Shown: in pieces, positions 50,413-59,041 of the stretch | Numbering within the stretch: the first letter of the stretch is position 1 | How the letters are laid out: each line of letters begins with the position of its first letter | Translations under genes and position numbers: made by a program | Notes under the pieces: model-generated | What the model saw: the letters and a program-made list of their open reading frames with translations, nothing else | What the model was told of the DNA's origin: nothing | The model's database searches: none | Source: SIG452 sp045656345 | GTDB taxonomy: Bacteria > Bacillota > Clostridia > UMGS1840 | Reading direction: 5' to 3' | NCBI GenBank assembly: GCA_045656345.1 | Contig: JAZOQZ010000002.1 | Location: 1-59,768, forward strand | Length of the DNA: 59,768 nucleotides

Positions 50413-50467
50413 CCTCGCCCTCGCCGTACCGAGTGTACGGCGGGGTTCTGTTCCTCCGTTTCTCATC
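50413..50467 (+). repeat. Intergenic hairpin repeat, copy C (short form)
   Basis: CTCGCCCTCG is followed by the hairpin CGCCGTAC-cgagt-GTACGGCG and the terminal GTTTCTCATC, which is identical to the end of copy A. The segment between hairpin and end is about 26 bp shorter than in copies A and B. It lies between two terminators. Confidence 0.5.
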
Positions 50468-50498
50468 ATTTTCTCATCGTTTTGATGTTCCGAAAAAA

Positions 50499-50540
50499 TA
50501 AAAAAGGAAGTAATGGAATCATACCGTTACTTCCTTTTTT
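50499..50540. terminator. Second terminator downstream of hydCBA
   Basis: AAAAAGGAAGTAATGG and CCGTTACTTCCTTTTT pair (one G-U) around a short loop and are flanked by A and T runs on both sides. It may insulate the small RNA promoter immediately downstream, or stop transcripts arriving from the minus-strand gene. Confidence 0.85.
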
Positions 50541-50554
50541 GTTGTGTAAAAAAC

Positions 50555-50583
50555 TTGACAATATCCTGCTTATCTGCTACACT
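50555..50583 (+). promoter_or_regulatory. Promoter of the candidate small RNA
   Basis: Perfect TTGACA (50555-50560) and TACACT (50578-50583) with a 17-bp spacer. The predicted start (about 50590) coincides with the first base of the long stem downstream. Confidence 0.75.
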
Positions 50584-50589
50584 GACTTT

Positions 50590-50670
50590 AATATTGTCGG
50601 GAGATGATGATATTTTTTGCAGTGAGTCTATTAAGGCAGAGCTGTTGCCGTCTCCCGACAATATTTTTAT
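50590..50670 (+). ncRNA. Candidate small RNA: one long hairpin with its own terminator
   Basis: ATATTGTCGGGAGA (50591-50604) pairs perfectly over 14 bp with TCTCCCGACAATAT (50651-50664). The 46-nt loop contains a GGCA/TGCC sub-hairpin (50635-50649) and purine-rich single strands. The closing stem is followed by TTTTTAT, so the whole transcript of about 80 nt is a hairpin that terminates itself. No open frame of note is present. It ends 14 bp before the stop codon of the convergent minus-strand gene. I recognise no known RNA family. Confidence 0.6.
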
Positions 50671-50683
50671 ATGCTTTTTTGTC

Positions 50684-52216
50684 TTAATAGCCTTTGGCGT
50701 AGGTTGCATAGCCTTTGCCTTCAATGAGTCTGACACCGTAACCGAATTTGCCCTGCGGCAACAACAGAACCTTTCTGTGCCCAACAGAGTTCCCCCAGCT
50801 TCGAATTTCCTGCCGCATATACGAACGGTAAGTTTCATCCGTCCAGTGCTTTATCAGTGAAAAAGAATGAAAATTCACACCGGAAACTTTTTGATAATGC
50901 TGGGAATTCATTTTGTATTTGAAATAGCTTTTTCCGTTATATACCAAGTCGGATGTTTCATTGAGAGGAATCATATTGATGCCCCAGTCATCTGCCAGAT
51001 GGAAATACCAGTATTCCGAGTCATCCAGCCACGCATCAACATCCTGCACACAATAATAATATTGATCTTGATAGCGGTCGGATGCATTGATCATATTGAT
51101 TCCTAACGGAGCAGACCATTGGGAAAATTTTATGTTTTCTCCGTTGAAAGAAAATTCTGTGTTCGGCAAATATAAGGAAAAAAATCTGCCCCAATACATG
51201 GTTCCGTCCGGATTTTGGTGTTCATATTTTTCAAACAACTGCAGGGTTTTCCAGGTTGCCGCCGAGATCAGCTCATCTCGGGTTTCAAGATTCATCAGTG
51301 CCGGATTTTTGATATATTCCGGTTGATTTTCTAATCGAAAATCCATCAGTTCATAATAAAACGCATCTTGTACCACGGTGGAAAGAATGGGGACCGGCTT
51401 GCTGGTTTCGATTCTGTGGTCGGCGTCATACTCTGCGATAGCGGTATTGGTGGTGGCATCATAATAAATGAATGCACCCAATAATTCTGATACAAAGCGG
51501 AAGGGAAGCATGGTTCTGCCGCTTTCGGTGAGAAACGGTGCCTGGGGAATATCAAAAATCTGCACATCCATAGGATGGTGAGTGTTGGGGTCGTAATTAA
51601 CATACACCATCTGTGGCTCCCCGATTCTTAAGTAATATCGGGCGTAGTTGCTTTGTAAATCGGAGTACTGTATTCCGCAGTTTGCGATGATAATCACCTG
51701 ACGCTCTTCGTCCCATTCCACTTTGGCTCCTAATCCTTCTGCTAAAAACCGTACGGGAACATAGGTTCTTGCGTCGAATAAAATGGGCTGTTGGTCGGGG
51801 AAGACCACCTGTTTGTCATTGATTACCAGCTTGACATTACTTGGCTGACCTTTTTGATCGGGAGCCAAAACAGCTTTGGTATAGGAAAACGTTTTGGTTT
51901 GGGTTACACCGTGACCATACATTGTAACAGTTGCGATATAGGTTCCGCCAGTTGCACGACTTGGCATCGTGAAGTTGAATTCAAACTGTTTTTGGCTGTT
52001 GCTGTAATCATACCATACATAAGTAAGCTTGTCTTTGGTGTCGCGCACTTCGCATACAATAGGAATCGTGTGGTCGGTTACTTCTCCTTTGATTGACACA
52101 TTGTCACCGTCCACTGTAATTTCGTTGATCACGATGCTCATATTCTCGGCACACACCTGTATTGCCGTGCAAAAAAGAAGGGAGAATACCAATAGAATGG
52201 AAAGTAGTTTTTTCAT
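50684..52216 (-). CDS. Exported copper-amine-oxidase-N-domain protein
   Basis: The 510-residue protein has a signal peptide (KKLLSILLVFSLLFCTAIQVCA), an Ig-like region (about 25-110) and a copper amine oxidase N-terminal-like domain (about 125-265) with ARTYVPVRFLAEGLGAKVEWDEE and RTMLPFRFVSELLGA. This domain is common in clostridial wall proteins and does not imply oxidase activity. The C-terminal part (about 285-510) ends in WGNSVGHRKVLLLPQGKFGYGV, which recalls the last block of CAP/SCP-like domains, though the match is weak. The ATG is at 52216. It lies 20 bp downstream of the ABC exporter gene and is probably cotranscribed. Confidence 0.8.
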   Translation of the reverse strand: MKKLLSILLVFSLLFCTAIQVCAENMSIVINEITVDGDNVSIKGEVTDHTIPIVCEVRDTKDKLTYVWYDYSNSQKQFEFNFTMPSRATGGTYIATVTMYGHGVTQTKTFSYTKAVLAPDQKGQPSNVKLVINDKQVVFPDQQPILFDARTYVPVRFLAEGLGAKVEWDEERQVIIIANCGIQYSDLQSNYARYYLRIGEPQMVYVNYDPNTHHPMDVQIFDIPQAPFLTESGRTMLPFRFVSELLGAFIYYDATTNTAIAEYDADHRIETSKPVPILSTVVQDAFYYELMDFRLENQPEYIKNPALMNLETRDELISAATWKTLQLFEKYEHQNPDGTMYWGRFFSLYLPNTEFSFNGENIKFSQWSAPLGINMINASDRYQDQYYYCVQDVDAWLDDSEYWYFHLADDWGINMIPLNETSDLVYNGKSYFKYKMNSQHYQKVSGVNFHSFSLIKHWTDETYRSYMRQEIRSWGNSVGHRKVLLLPQGKFGYGVRLIEGKGYATYAKGY

Positions 52217-52236
52217 AGTTGACTCCTTTTTTTGAG

Positions 52237-53970
52237 CTATTCCGTTTTAAACTGATACTGATAAAGTTCGTTGTAAAGACCGCCGTTTTCTAAGAGTTCC
52301 TCGTGGGTGCCCCGTTCAACAATACCTTCGTCGGTAATTACCACGATTTCGTCTGCGTTTTTAATGGTGGATAAGCGGTGCGCTACCACGATGGTGGTTC
52401 TGCCTCGGGATAATTTTTCCAATGCGGACTGGATGAGCATTTCTGTGGCGTTATCCAGAGCGGAGGTAGCTTCGTCCAAAATCAAAATAGAGGGATTCTT
52501 TAAAAACACTCTTGCAATCGAAATACGCTGTTTCTGTCCCCCTGATAATTTGATGCCACGCTCACCAACATAGGTGTCGTAGCCATCGGGGAGAGTCATA
52601 ATGTAATCGTGAATATTGGCTTTCTTAGCGGCATCAATAATTTCTTCTTCGGTGGCATCTAAGTTTCCGTAGGCAATATTTTCACGGATGGATCCTGTGA
52701 AGAGAAACACGTCTTGTGCCACCATCCCGATATGGCTTCTGAGGCTCTGACGACTTAACGAGCGGATGTCTGTGCCGTCCAGCAGAATGGCACCATCAGA
52801 GATTTCATAGAAGCGGGGTATCAGATGGCAAAGGGTGGTTTTTCCGCCTCCTGACGGACCCACCAACGCCACGGTTTTTCCATTGGGAATATGAAGATTC
52901 AGATGCTCAATCACAGGTCGTCTTTCTTCTTCGGATTCTTCATAGGTGAAGGTAACGTTTTGAAATTCGATCTCCCCGTTGGTAGTTTCTAAAGTGATAG
53001 CATTATCGCTTTCTTCTTCAGGAACCTCGGCAAACACTTCCTGAATTCGTTCAAAACCTGTCATACCGTTCTGATACTGTTCAAAGAAGCTGATGAGTTT
53101 GCGTAAAGGTTGCAAAAAGGAGTTGATATAGAGAAGATACATGGTGAATTCCCCGGCGTTAATCTGCTTTTGGAAGAAGAAAATACCGCCTGCCACCAAC
53201 ACCACCAGATACAGAATGTCTGTGGAGAAGGTGAGGGAAGAATGAAACTGCCCCATCACCTTGTAGGATGCGTTTCGTGCTGTCTGGTACTGATTGTTAT
53301 AGTGACGGAATTTTTCTTCCTCGCGGGCAGTGTTGTTGTATGCTCGGGTTACACGGATCCCTGAAATGGAATTTTCCAGATTGGCATTCACTTCACCAAG
53401 TTCCACACGGGATTTTTTGAAGGTGGCACTCATTTTGAGGCGCAGTGACACCACAATCAGTAAAATCACAGGAAGCAGGGCAAAGGTGATAATGGTGAGC
53501 CACACATTCACTGTGCACAAAATGGCAAAGGAACCCACCATCACAATCAGCGATAAAAACAAGTCTTCGGGACCATGATGGGCAAGCTCAGAGATATCCA
53601 TCAGGTCGTTCACCAGTCGGGACATAATGGTCCCCGATTTGTTTTCATCAAAATAAGAGAAGGGAAGTTTTTCCAAATGACGAAACAGTTTCTGACGCAT
53701 CTCTGCCTGCATCCGTACTCCCATCACGTGACCGTAATACTGGATAAAATAGTTAAGCAACGCTTTCACAATGTAAATGAGAAGCAATACACCGCCCCAC
53801 ACCAAAAACAGTCGCAGATTTTTATTTGGTACATAATCGTTAATCATATTTTTGGCAATCAGCGGATACACCAAATCTGCCATCGCCACCAAAAATGCAC
53901 AAAGCATATCCATAAAAAACAACTTTTTATGGGGTTTATAATAGGAAAGAAAATCACGGATGTTTTTCAA
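52237..53970 (-). CDS. ABC exporter (fused permease-ATPase half-transporter)
   Basis: The 577-residue protein has six membrane segments (about 1-310) and a C-terminal ABC ATPase with Walker A GPSGGGKTT, the Q-loop MVAQDVFLF, signature LSGGQKQR, Walker B SILILDEATSALD and switch histidine VVAHRLS. It would work as a homodimer exporting a lipid, peptide or drug; the substrate is not evident. The start is a TTG at 53970 after AGAGGTGA. Its own promoter is at 54006-54034. It is divergent from ppk. Confidence 0.93.
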   Translation of the reverse strand: MKNIRDFLSYYKPHKKLFFMDMLCAFLVAMADLVYPLIAKNMINDYVPNKNLRLFLVWGGVLLLIYIVKALLNYFIQYYGHVMGVRMQAEMRQKLFRHLEKLPFSYFDENKSGTIMSRLVNDLMDISELAHHGPEDLFLSLIVMVGSFAILCTVNVWLTIITFALLPVILLIVVSLRLKMSATFKKSRVELGEVNANLENSISGIRVTRAYNNTAREEEKFRHYNNQYQTARNASYKVMGQFHSSLTFSTDILYLVVLVAGGIFFFQKQINAGEFTMYLLYINSFLQPLRKLISFFEQYQNGMTGFERIQEVFAEVPEEESDNAITLETTNGEIEFQNVTFTYEESEEERRPVIEHLNLHIPNGKTVALVGPSGGGKTTLCHLIPRFYEISDGAILLDGTDIRSLSRQSLRSHIGMVAQDVFLFTGSIRENIAYGNLDATEEEIIDAAKKANIHDYIMTLPDGYDTYVGERGIKLSGGQKQRISIARVFLKNPSILILDEATSALDNATEMLIQSALEKLSRGRTTIVVAHRLSTIKNADEIVVITDEGIVERGTHEELLENGGLYNELYQYQFKTE

Positions 53971-54005
53971 AAAATCACCTCTTCTTTTGAAAATAGGATA
54001 CTTAT

Positions 54006-54034
54006 AGTATATTCCCCGAAAAAGAATTTGTCAA
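54006..54034 (-). promoter_or_regulatory. Promoter of the ABC exporter unit
   Basis: Perfect TTGACA (54029-54034) and TATACT (54006-54011), 17-bp spacer, minus strand, about 35 bp before the TTG start codon. Confidence 0.82.
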
Positions 54035-54060
54035 GACGTCATTTTTTTATACAAAATCCC

Positions 54061-54089
54061 TTGCAATTGAGCGGGATTTTTAGTATAAT
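54061..54089 (+). promoter_or_regulatory. Promoter of the ppk-nnr-alr-mazF cluster
   Basis: TTGCAA (54061-54066) and a perfect TATAAT (54084-54089) with a 17-bp spacer, about 40 bp before the ppk start codon. Confidence 0.78.
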
Positions 54090-54132
54090 AAAAATGGTAT
54101 TTTATAAACTACAATTCTTGGAGTGAATTGCC

Positions 54133-56250
54133 ATGATTCAGATGTATGAAAATCGGGAACTCAGCTGGTTAAAATTTAATGAACGGGTGCTGGATGAAGC
54201 AACCGACTCGTTGACGCCGTCTCTTGAAAAGTTGCGGTTTCTTTCTATTGTAACCAGTAACCTAGACGAGTTCTATATGGTGCGTGTGGGAAGTTTAACC
54301 GACCACGTGCAGTTTGGCAAACAATCCAAGGATGATAAAAGCGGACTGACTGAGCAGGAACAGGTGCAGAAAATCTTAAAACGGACACAGAAATTCTATA
54401 TCCGTCAGGAAGGTGTGTATGAAGACGTGTTACGAGAGCTTTCTGCTCACGGATTCAAGCTGTTAAAACCCACCGAATTATCCAAAGAACAGCTTTCCTT
54501 TGTGAAAGATTTTTATCAGCATGCCGTGGAACCGCTCTTGTCACCCCAGGTGGTGGATTCCCGTCAGCCTTTTCCCCATCTGGAGAACCGTGCCGTTTAT
54601 ACCGCACTGCATCTTAAGAAAAAAGATAAAACGGCAGTTGCTTTTGTCTTAAAAAGCACTTCGGTGCCGAATTTGATTGAGCTTCCCGGTAGTAAGGGGC
54701 TGGAATTTGTATTAACCGATGACGTGATTTGTTATTATGCCAAAAAACTGTTTCCCGGTTATGATGTTTTGGAAACCTGTTTGGTAAAAGTAACCCGTAA
54801 TGCCGATTTGGAAATGCTGGAAGCGTGGTACGATCAGGATGTGGATTATCGTGATATGATGAAGGACATTTTGAAAAAACGTGTCCGTCTGGCACCGGTC
54901 CGCATCGAAATTTCTAATTCTGTTTCCAAAGAATTTAAAAAACTCATCTGTCATAAATCTCCCGAATCCATTGTGCTGGTAAATAAGGTGCCCTTGTCCT
55001 ACGCCTTTTTTTCGGAAGCAGAAAAACGTCTCCCCCGTGAACTTCGGGAGGAACTGAGTTTTTCCCCGGTTACCCCTCAGTTACCCGTTTGGTATCAACC
55101 CACACAGAAACTGATGGATCAGGTGCAAAAGGAAGATTTGTTTCTATCTTATCCGTACGATAGCACCAAACCCTTCTTCCAGCTTCTGGAAGAAGCGGTG
55201 GAAGATCCTGACGTGATTTCTATCAAAGTGACCTTATACCGATTAAGCTCCAACTCCCGTATTGTTTCTCTGCTGGAAAAAGCGGCAGAGAAAGGAAAAG
55301 AGGTTCTGGTGGTAATGGAGCTTCGTGCCCGCTTTGACGAAGCGAACAACATCAACTATTCTGAACAGTTAGAGCAGGCGGGTGTGAGGTTGCTGTACGG
55401 TTTGAGTTTATATAAAATTCATTCCAAGATATTGCTGATCACCAAAAAGACTGACCGTGGAGTTTCTCATATTGTTCATCTGGGCACCGGAAACTACAAT
55501 GAAAAAACTGCCCAGTTATACACCGATATGAATCTGATTACCACCCATCCGGGAATCGGGGAAGATGCGGCGGAATTTTTCAATAATATCACCACCTCCA
55601 ATGTGAACGGAAAATATAAACATCTTTTGGTATCTCCCTATGGCATCAGCCGGGGACTTTGCGATTATATCGACGAGGAAATCAGATCCCATCAGCAACA
55701 CGGCGACGGTCATATTGTGATGAAGTTTAATTCTCTCACCTCCAAAACCATGATTGATAAACTGGCAGAGGCAAGCAGAGCAGGGGTGAAAATTGACCTT
55801 TTAATCCGTGGAATTTGTTGTTTGATTCCGGGAATTCCCGGCGAAACCGAAAATATCACCGTGACCAGTATTGTGGGACGGTATCTGGAACATTCCCGTA
55901 TTTATTATTTTTATCATCACGGCGACGGAAAATTCTTTATTTCCTCAGCGGATTTAATGACCAGAAACTTAGAACGCCGTTTGGAAATTGCGGCTCCTGT
56001 ATATGCGCCGGACATCAAGCAAAAATTAAAAGAGCATCTGGATGCCCTGCTTACAGATGACGTGAAAGCAAGAGTGTTGCAATCAGACGGCAGATACATC
56101 CGCAAGCCCACTGTGAAAGGGTTTCACGCTCAAAAATATTTTATGGAGCGTGCTGTATCGGAGGCGGAAGCGGTAGCCAAAACCAAGAAACGTAAGAAAC
56201 GGGGAGTGCTCGGATGGTTATTTGGCTGGTGTAAACGAAAGAAAGGCTAA
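54133..56250 (+). CDS. ppk: Polyphosphate kinase 1
   Basis: Ppk1 makes long-chain polyphosphate from ATP, reversibly. The 705-residue protein has the N-domain start ENRELSWLKFNERVLDEA, the head domain, and phospholipase-D-like C domains with the autophosphorylated histidine in YKIHSKILLI (near 429) and HLGTGNYNEKTAQLYTD, then DLLIRGICCL and the LMTRNLERRLEIAAPV block. Length and order are typical. A basic tail (KTKKRKKRG) ends the protein. The ATG at 54133 follows TTGGAGTG. It is divergent from the ABC exporter gene. Confidence 0.96.
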   Translation: MIQMYENRELSWLKFNERVLDEATDSLTPSLEKLRFLSIVTSNLDEFYMVRVGSLTDHVQFGKQSKDDKSGLTEQEQVQKILKRTQKFYIRQEGVYEDVLRELSAHGFKLLKPTELSKEQLSFVKDFYQHAVEPLLSPQVVDSRQPFPHLENRAVYTALHLKKKDKTAVAFVLKSTSVPNLIELPGSKGLEFVLTDDVICYYAKKLFPGYDVLETCLVKVTRNADLEMLEAWYDQDVDYRDMMKDILKKRVRLAPVRIEISNSVSKEFKKLICHKSPESIVLVNKVPLSYAFFSEAEKRLPRELREELSFSPVTPQLPVWYQPTQKLMDQVQKEDLFLSYPYDSTKPFFQLLEEAVEDPDVISIKVTLYRLSSNSRIVSLLEKAAEKGKEVLVVMELRARFDEANNINYSEQLEQAGVRLLYGLSLYKIHSKILLITKKTDRGVSHIVHLGTGNYNEKTAQLYTDMNLITTHPGIGEDAAEFFNNITTSNVNGKYKHLLVSPYGISRGLCDYIDEEIRSHQQHGDGHIVMKFNSLTSKTMIDKLAEASRAGVKIDLLIRGICCLIPGIPGETENITVTSIVGRYLEHSRIYYFYHHGDGKFFISSADLMTRNLERRLEIAAPVYAPDIKQKLKEHLDALLTDDVKARVLQSDGRYIRKPTVKGFHAQKYFMERAVSEAEAVAKTKKRKKRGVLGWLFGWCKRKKG

Positions 56251-56259
56251 GGTTTTATT

Positions 56260-57714
56260 ATGATATTATTAAACAGTGCGCAGGCAAATAAGCTGGATCA
56301 GTTGGGAGAAACTCTTGATAATCTCTCCGGAGAACAATTGATGAAAAATGCAGCACAGGCGTTATGCGAAGCTGTGATGCGTGATGTGGATAAATCCCAA
56401 AAAATCGCCGTGTTCTGCGGTCGCGGAAAAAACGGTGGCGATGGATTCCTGCTGGCGGCAAATCTGGTTTCAGAAGGCTATCGGGTTACTGTAATTGTTT
56501 GTTTTGATGAAACTGCCCAGATTCACCCTCTTACTAATTCCGCAATCACCTTTGCCAAACATAAGCAGGTTTCTATGATCAGCGTGGACGACTTTGCAGG
56601 CGCGGATGTTTGTATTGATGCAATTTTGGGAACAGGTGTGAAAGGTGAACTTTGTGGAAAATATTTAAAAGCAGTTCAGTTGATGGAATCCTATCGTGTT
56701 CTTTCAGTAGATGTTCCCAGCGGATTGAACTGTGACAACGGAAAACCGGTGGGTGCTTGCGTGAAAGCAGATAAAACCTACACGTTAGCGGCACACAAAG
56801 TGGGATTATGGATTTATCCCGGTGCTGAATACGCAGGGGAAATTGAGCTTCTTCCTATCGGATTATCCAAAAATTCTTATTCAGCAATCGATTCTAAAAT
56901 TCAGTTGGTGGATTCCAAAATGATTCATCGTCTGATTCCCAAGCGACATCCCAACTCCAATAAAGGAACCTTTGGCAGAGTTGTCACCTTTGGGGGAAGC
57001 AAAGGAATGGCAGGTTCTGTGGTGATGACATCCACAGCGGCATTGCGTACCGGTGCGGGATACAGCTATGCCGTGGTTCCCGACGAAATTTTTTCGTTGG
57101 CAGAACAAAAACTTACCGAAGTGATTGTAAAAAGTGATAAAGAATATAAGAAAATGTACGAGCTGGCAGATGCGTTGGTCATCGGACCGGGTTATTTGTC
57201 AAATTCAGGTCTTTCGCATATAATGAAATTGGCGGGCTGTGGCAGTAAACCTGTCGTGGTGGACGCCGAAGGCCTAAATTACTTGAATCAGACTCAAATG
57301 GTTTGTCCCACCGTGATTACACCTCATCCGGGCGAATTTGCAAAATTGGTGGGATTATCTGCTGAGGAAGTGAATAAAAACCGGATTTACCTGTCGGGTA
57401 AATATGCGAAAGAACGCAATGTGGTTGTGGTATTAAAAGGGGCAAGAACAGTGATTGCCGCTCCAAACGGAGAAATCCGCATCAACACTACCGGCAATTC
57501 CGGTATGGCAACTGCGGGAAGTGGTGACGTGCTCGCCGGAATGATTGGCAGTATGCTGGCGATGGGAGCATCTGCGTTTGATGCTGCCGTGTTGGGTGTA
57601 TATCTTCACGGGCTTGCAGGAGACTTAGCAGCAAAGGAAATTTCAGAATATGCACTCACTGCAACCAAAATTTCAGAGTATATAGGGAAGGCGTTTTTAT
57701 ATGAACAGTTATAA
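56260..57714 (+). CDS. nnr: Bifunctional NAD(P)H-hydrate epimerase/dehydratase
   Basis: Nnr repairs damaged NADH and NADPH hydrates. The 484-residue protein joins a YjeF-N epimerase domain (about 1-210, FCGRGKNGGDGFLLAANL and SVDVPSGLNCDNG) and a C-terminal ADP-dependent dehydratase domain (about 220-484, KGTFGRVVTFGGSKGMAGS, VVLKGARTVIAAP and the GSGDVLAGMIG motif near 422). The ATG at 56260 follows AAAGGCTAAGG. It overlaps alr by 14 bp, a widespread gene pair in Bacillota. Confidence 0.95.
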   Translation: MILLNSAQANKLDQLGETLDNLSGEQLMKNAAQALCEAVMRDVDKSQKIAVFCGRGKNGGDGFLLAANLVSEGYRVTVIVCFDETAQIHPLTNSAITFAKHKQVSMISVDDFAGADVCIDAILGTGVKGELCGKYLKAVQLMESYRVLSVDVPSGLNCDNGKPVGACVKADKTYTLAAHKVGLWIYPGAEYAGEIELLPIGLSKNSYSAIDSKIQLVDSKMIHRLIPKRHPNSNKGTFGRVVTFGGSKGMAGSVVMTSTAALRTGAGYSYAVVPDEIFSLAEQKLTEVIVKSDKEYKKMYELADALVIGPGYLSNSGLSHIMKLAGCGSKPVVVDAEGLNYLNQTQMVCPTVITPHPGEFAKLVGLSAEEVNKNRIYLSGKYAKERNVVVVLKGARTVIAAPNGEIRINTTGNSGMATAGSGDVLAGMIGSMLAMGASAFDAAVLGVYLHGLAGDLAAKEISEYALTATKISEYIGKAFLYEQL

Positions 57715-58894
57715 ATTATCCAGAGCCTGGGCAGAAATTCATTTAGATCGGTTTCGTCACAATCTCTCTGCCATCAAAAACTATGTGGGGGATTCCACGA
57801 AAGTGATGGCAGTGATTAAAGCAGATGCCTACGGATGCGGTGTTAATGAAATTTCTACCGCCGCTGTGGCAAACGGTGCGGATTATCTGGCAGTTGCCTG
57901 TGTGGACGAAGCCAAGCAAATCCGCAGAAACGGCATTGATTTACCCATTTTAATTTTAGGTGCCACTCCTCTGGAATGTGTGGAGGATTTATTCACTTAT
58001 CATATTATCCCTGCTGTTTTTGAAGAAAAACTTCCCCGGGCAATCAGCGAGTATGCCAAAGCACACCACAAAACGTTGAAAATTCATATCAAGGTTGACA
58101 CCGGTATGGGGCGTTTGGGTTTTCCGTATTACGACAGTTCTTATGATGCTTCTGTGGAGCAGATTCTGCAAATTTCTAAATTGGAAGGAATTGAAGTGGA
58201 AGGAATTTTCACCCATTTTTCCAATGCAGACTGTCAGGATAGTGAGCTTGTTACCAAAAAGCAGTTTTCTGCATTTTTAGAAATTATCGGTAAATTGCAA
58301 CAGGGCGGACTCACGATTCCCATCCGTCACGCAGCGAACTCTGCGGCAACCTGTCTGTATCCCGAAATGCATCTGGATATGGTGCGTCCCGGCATCATTC
58401 TTTACGGTGAGTATCCTTCCAGTTATGTGCAGGAAAGAACTTCTCTGAAATTGGAACCCGTGATGGAATTAAAAGCAAGGGTATGGCAGGTGAAAAAGGT
58501 GCCTGCAGGGCAGGGGATCAGCTACGGCAAAACCTATGTTACCGATTGCGACAAAACCATTGCGGCAGTAGGAATCGGATATGCCGACGGATATTTCAGA
58601 ACCCTTTCCAACAAAATTCAGGTTATTATCAACGGAAAACTTGCCTCTCAGGTGGGAAACATTTGTATGGATCAGACTGTGGTGGATGTTTCCGAGATTC
58701 CCGATGTGTCGTACGGCACCGAAGTTATATTAGTCGGTGCTGCAGGTGGCAACACGATTTCGTTTTCTGAAATGGCAGCTCATTCGGGAAGTATCAACTA
58801 CGAAATGATGTGTGACACGGGAAAACGAATTGTTAAAGCCTATTTTGATGGTGACACGTTGCTAAAAACCGTCAACTATATGGATAAAATTTAA
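57701..58894 (+). CDS. alr: Alanine racemase
   Basis: Alr interconverts L- and D-alanine for peptidoglycan. The 397-residue protein has the PLP-lysine block AVIKADAYGCG (K40), KVDTGMGRLGF, the catalytic Tyr near residue 274 in GISYGKTY, and CMDQTVVDVS. Length and motifs fit the family. The ATG at 57701 lies within the last codons of nnr, so the two are coupled. In Bacillus alr is followed by the antitoxin and toxin genes ndoAI-ndoA; here only the toxin follows. Confidence 0.96.
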   Translation: MNSYKLSRAWAEIHLDRFRHNLSAIKNYVGDSTKVMAVIKADAYGCGVNEISTAAVANGADYLAVACVDEAKQIRRNGIDLPILILGATPLECVEDLFTYHIIPAVFEEKLPRAISEYAKAHHKTLKIHIKVDTGMGRLGFPYYDSSYDASVEQILQISKLEGIEVEGIFTHFSNADCQDSELVTKKQFSAFLEIIGKLQQGGLTIPIRHAANSAATCLYPEMHLDMVRPGIILYGEYPSSYVQERTSLKLEPVMELKARVWQVKKVPAGQGISYGKTYVTDCDKTIAAVGIGYADGYFRTLSNKIQVIINGKLASQVGNICMDQTVVDVSEIPDVSYGTEVILVGAAGGNTISFSEMAAHSGSINYEMMCDTGKRIVKAYFDGDTLLKTVNYMDKI

Positions 58895-59041
58895 TCGACT
58901 GGGTTTGATTGTTATTGTAATTGAAAAGCCTCTTTCAAAAAAATAAACTTCTGATTTTACAAAAATAACAGATTGATGTATGTTCAGCACACGATCGGGA
59001 AAAACTGATATTGAAATCAGATATATGGAGAGTGAATCAGT

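Noticed and set aside
50527..50838. 103-codon minus-strand frame across the small RNA hairpin
   Set aside because: It overlaps the end of the copper-amine-oxidase-N gene in a shifted frame and runs through terminators; no ribosome site or family match.
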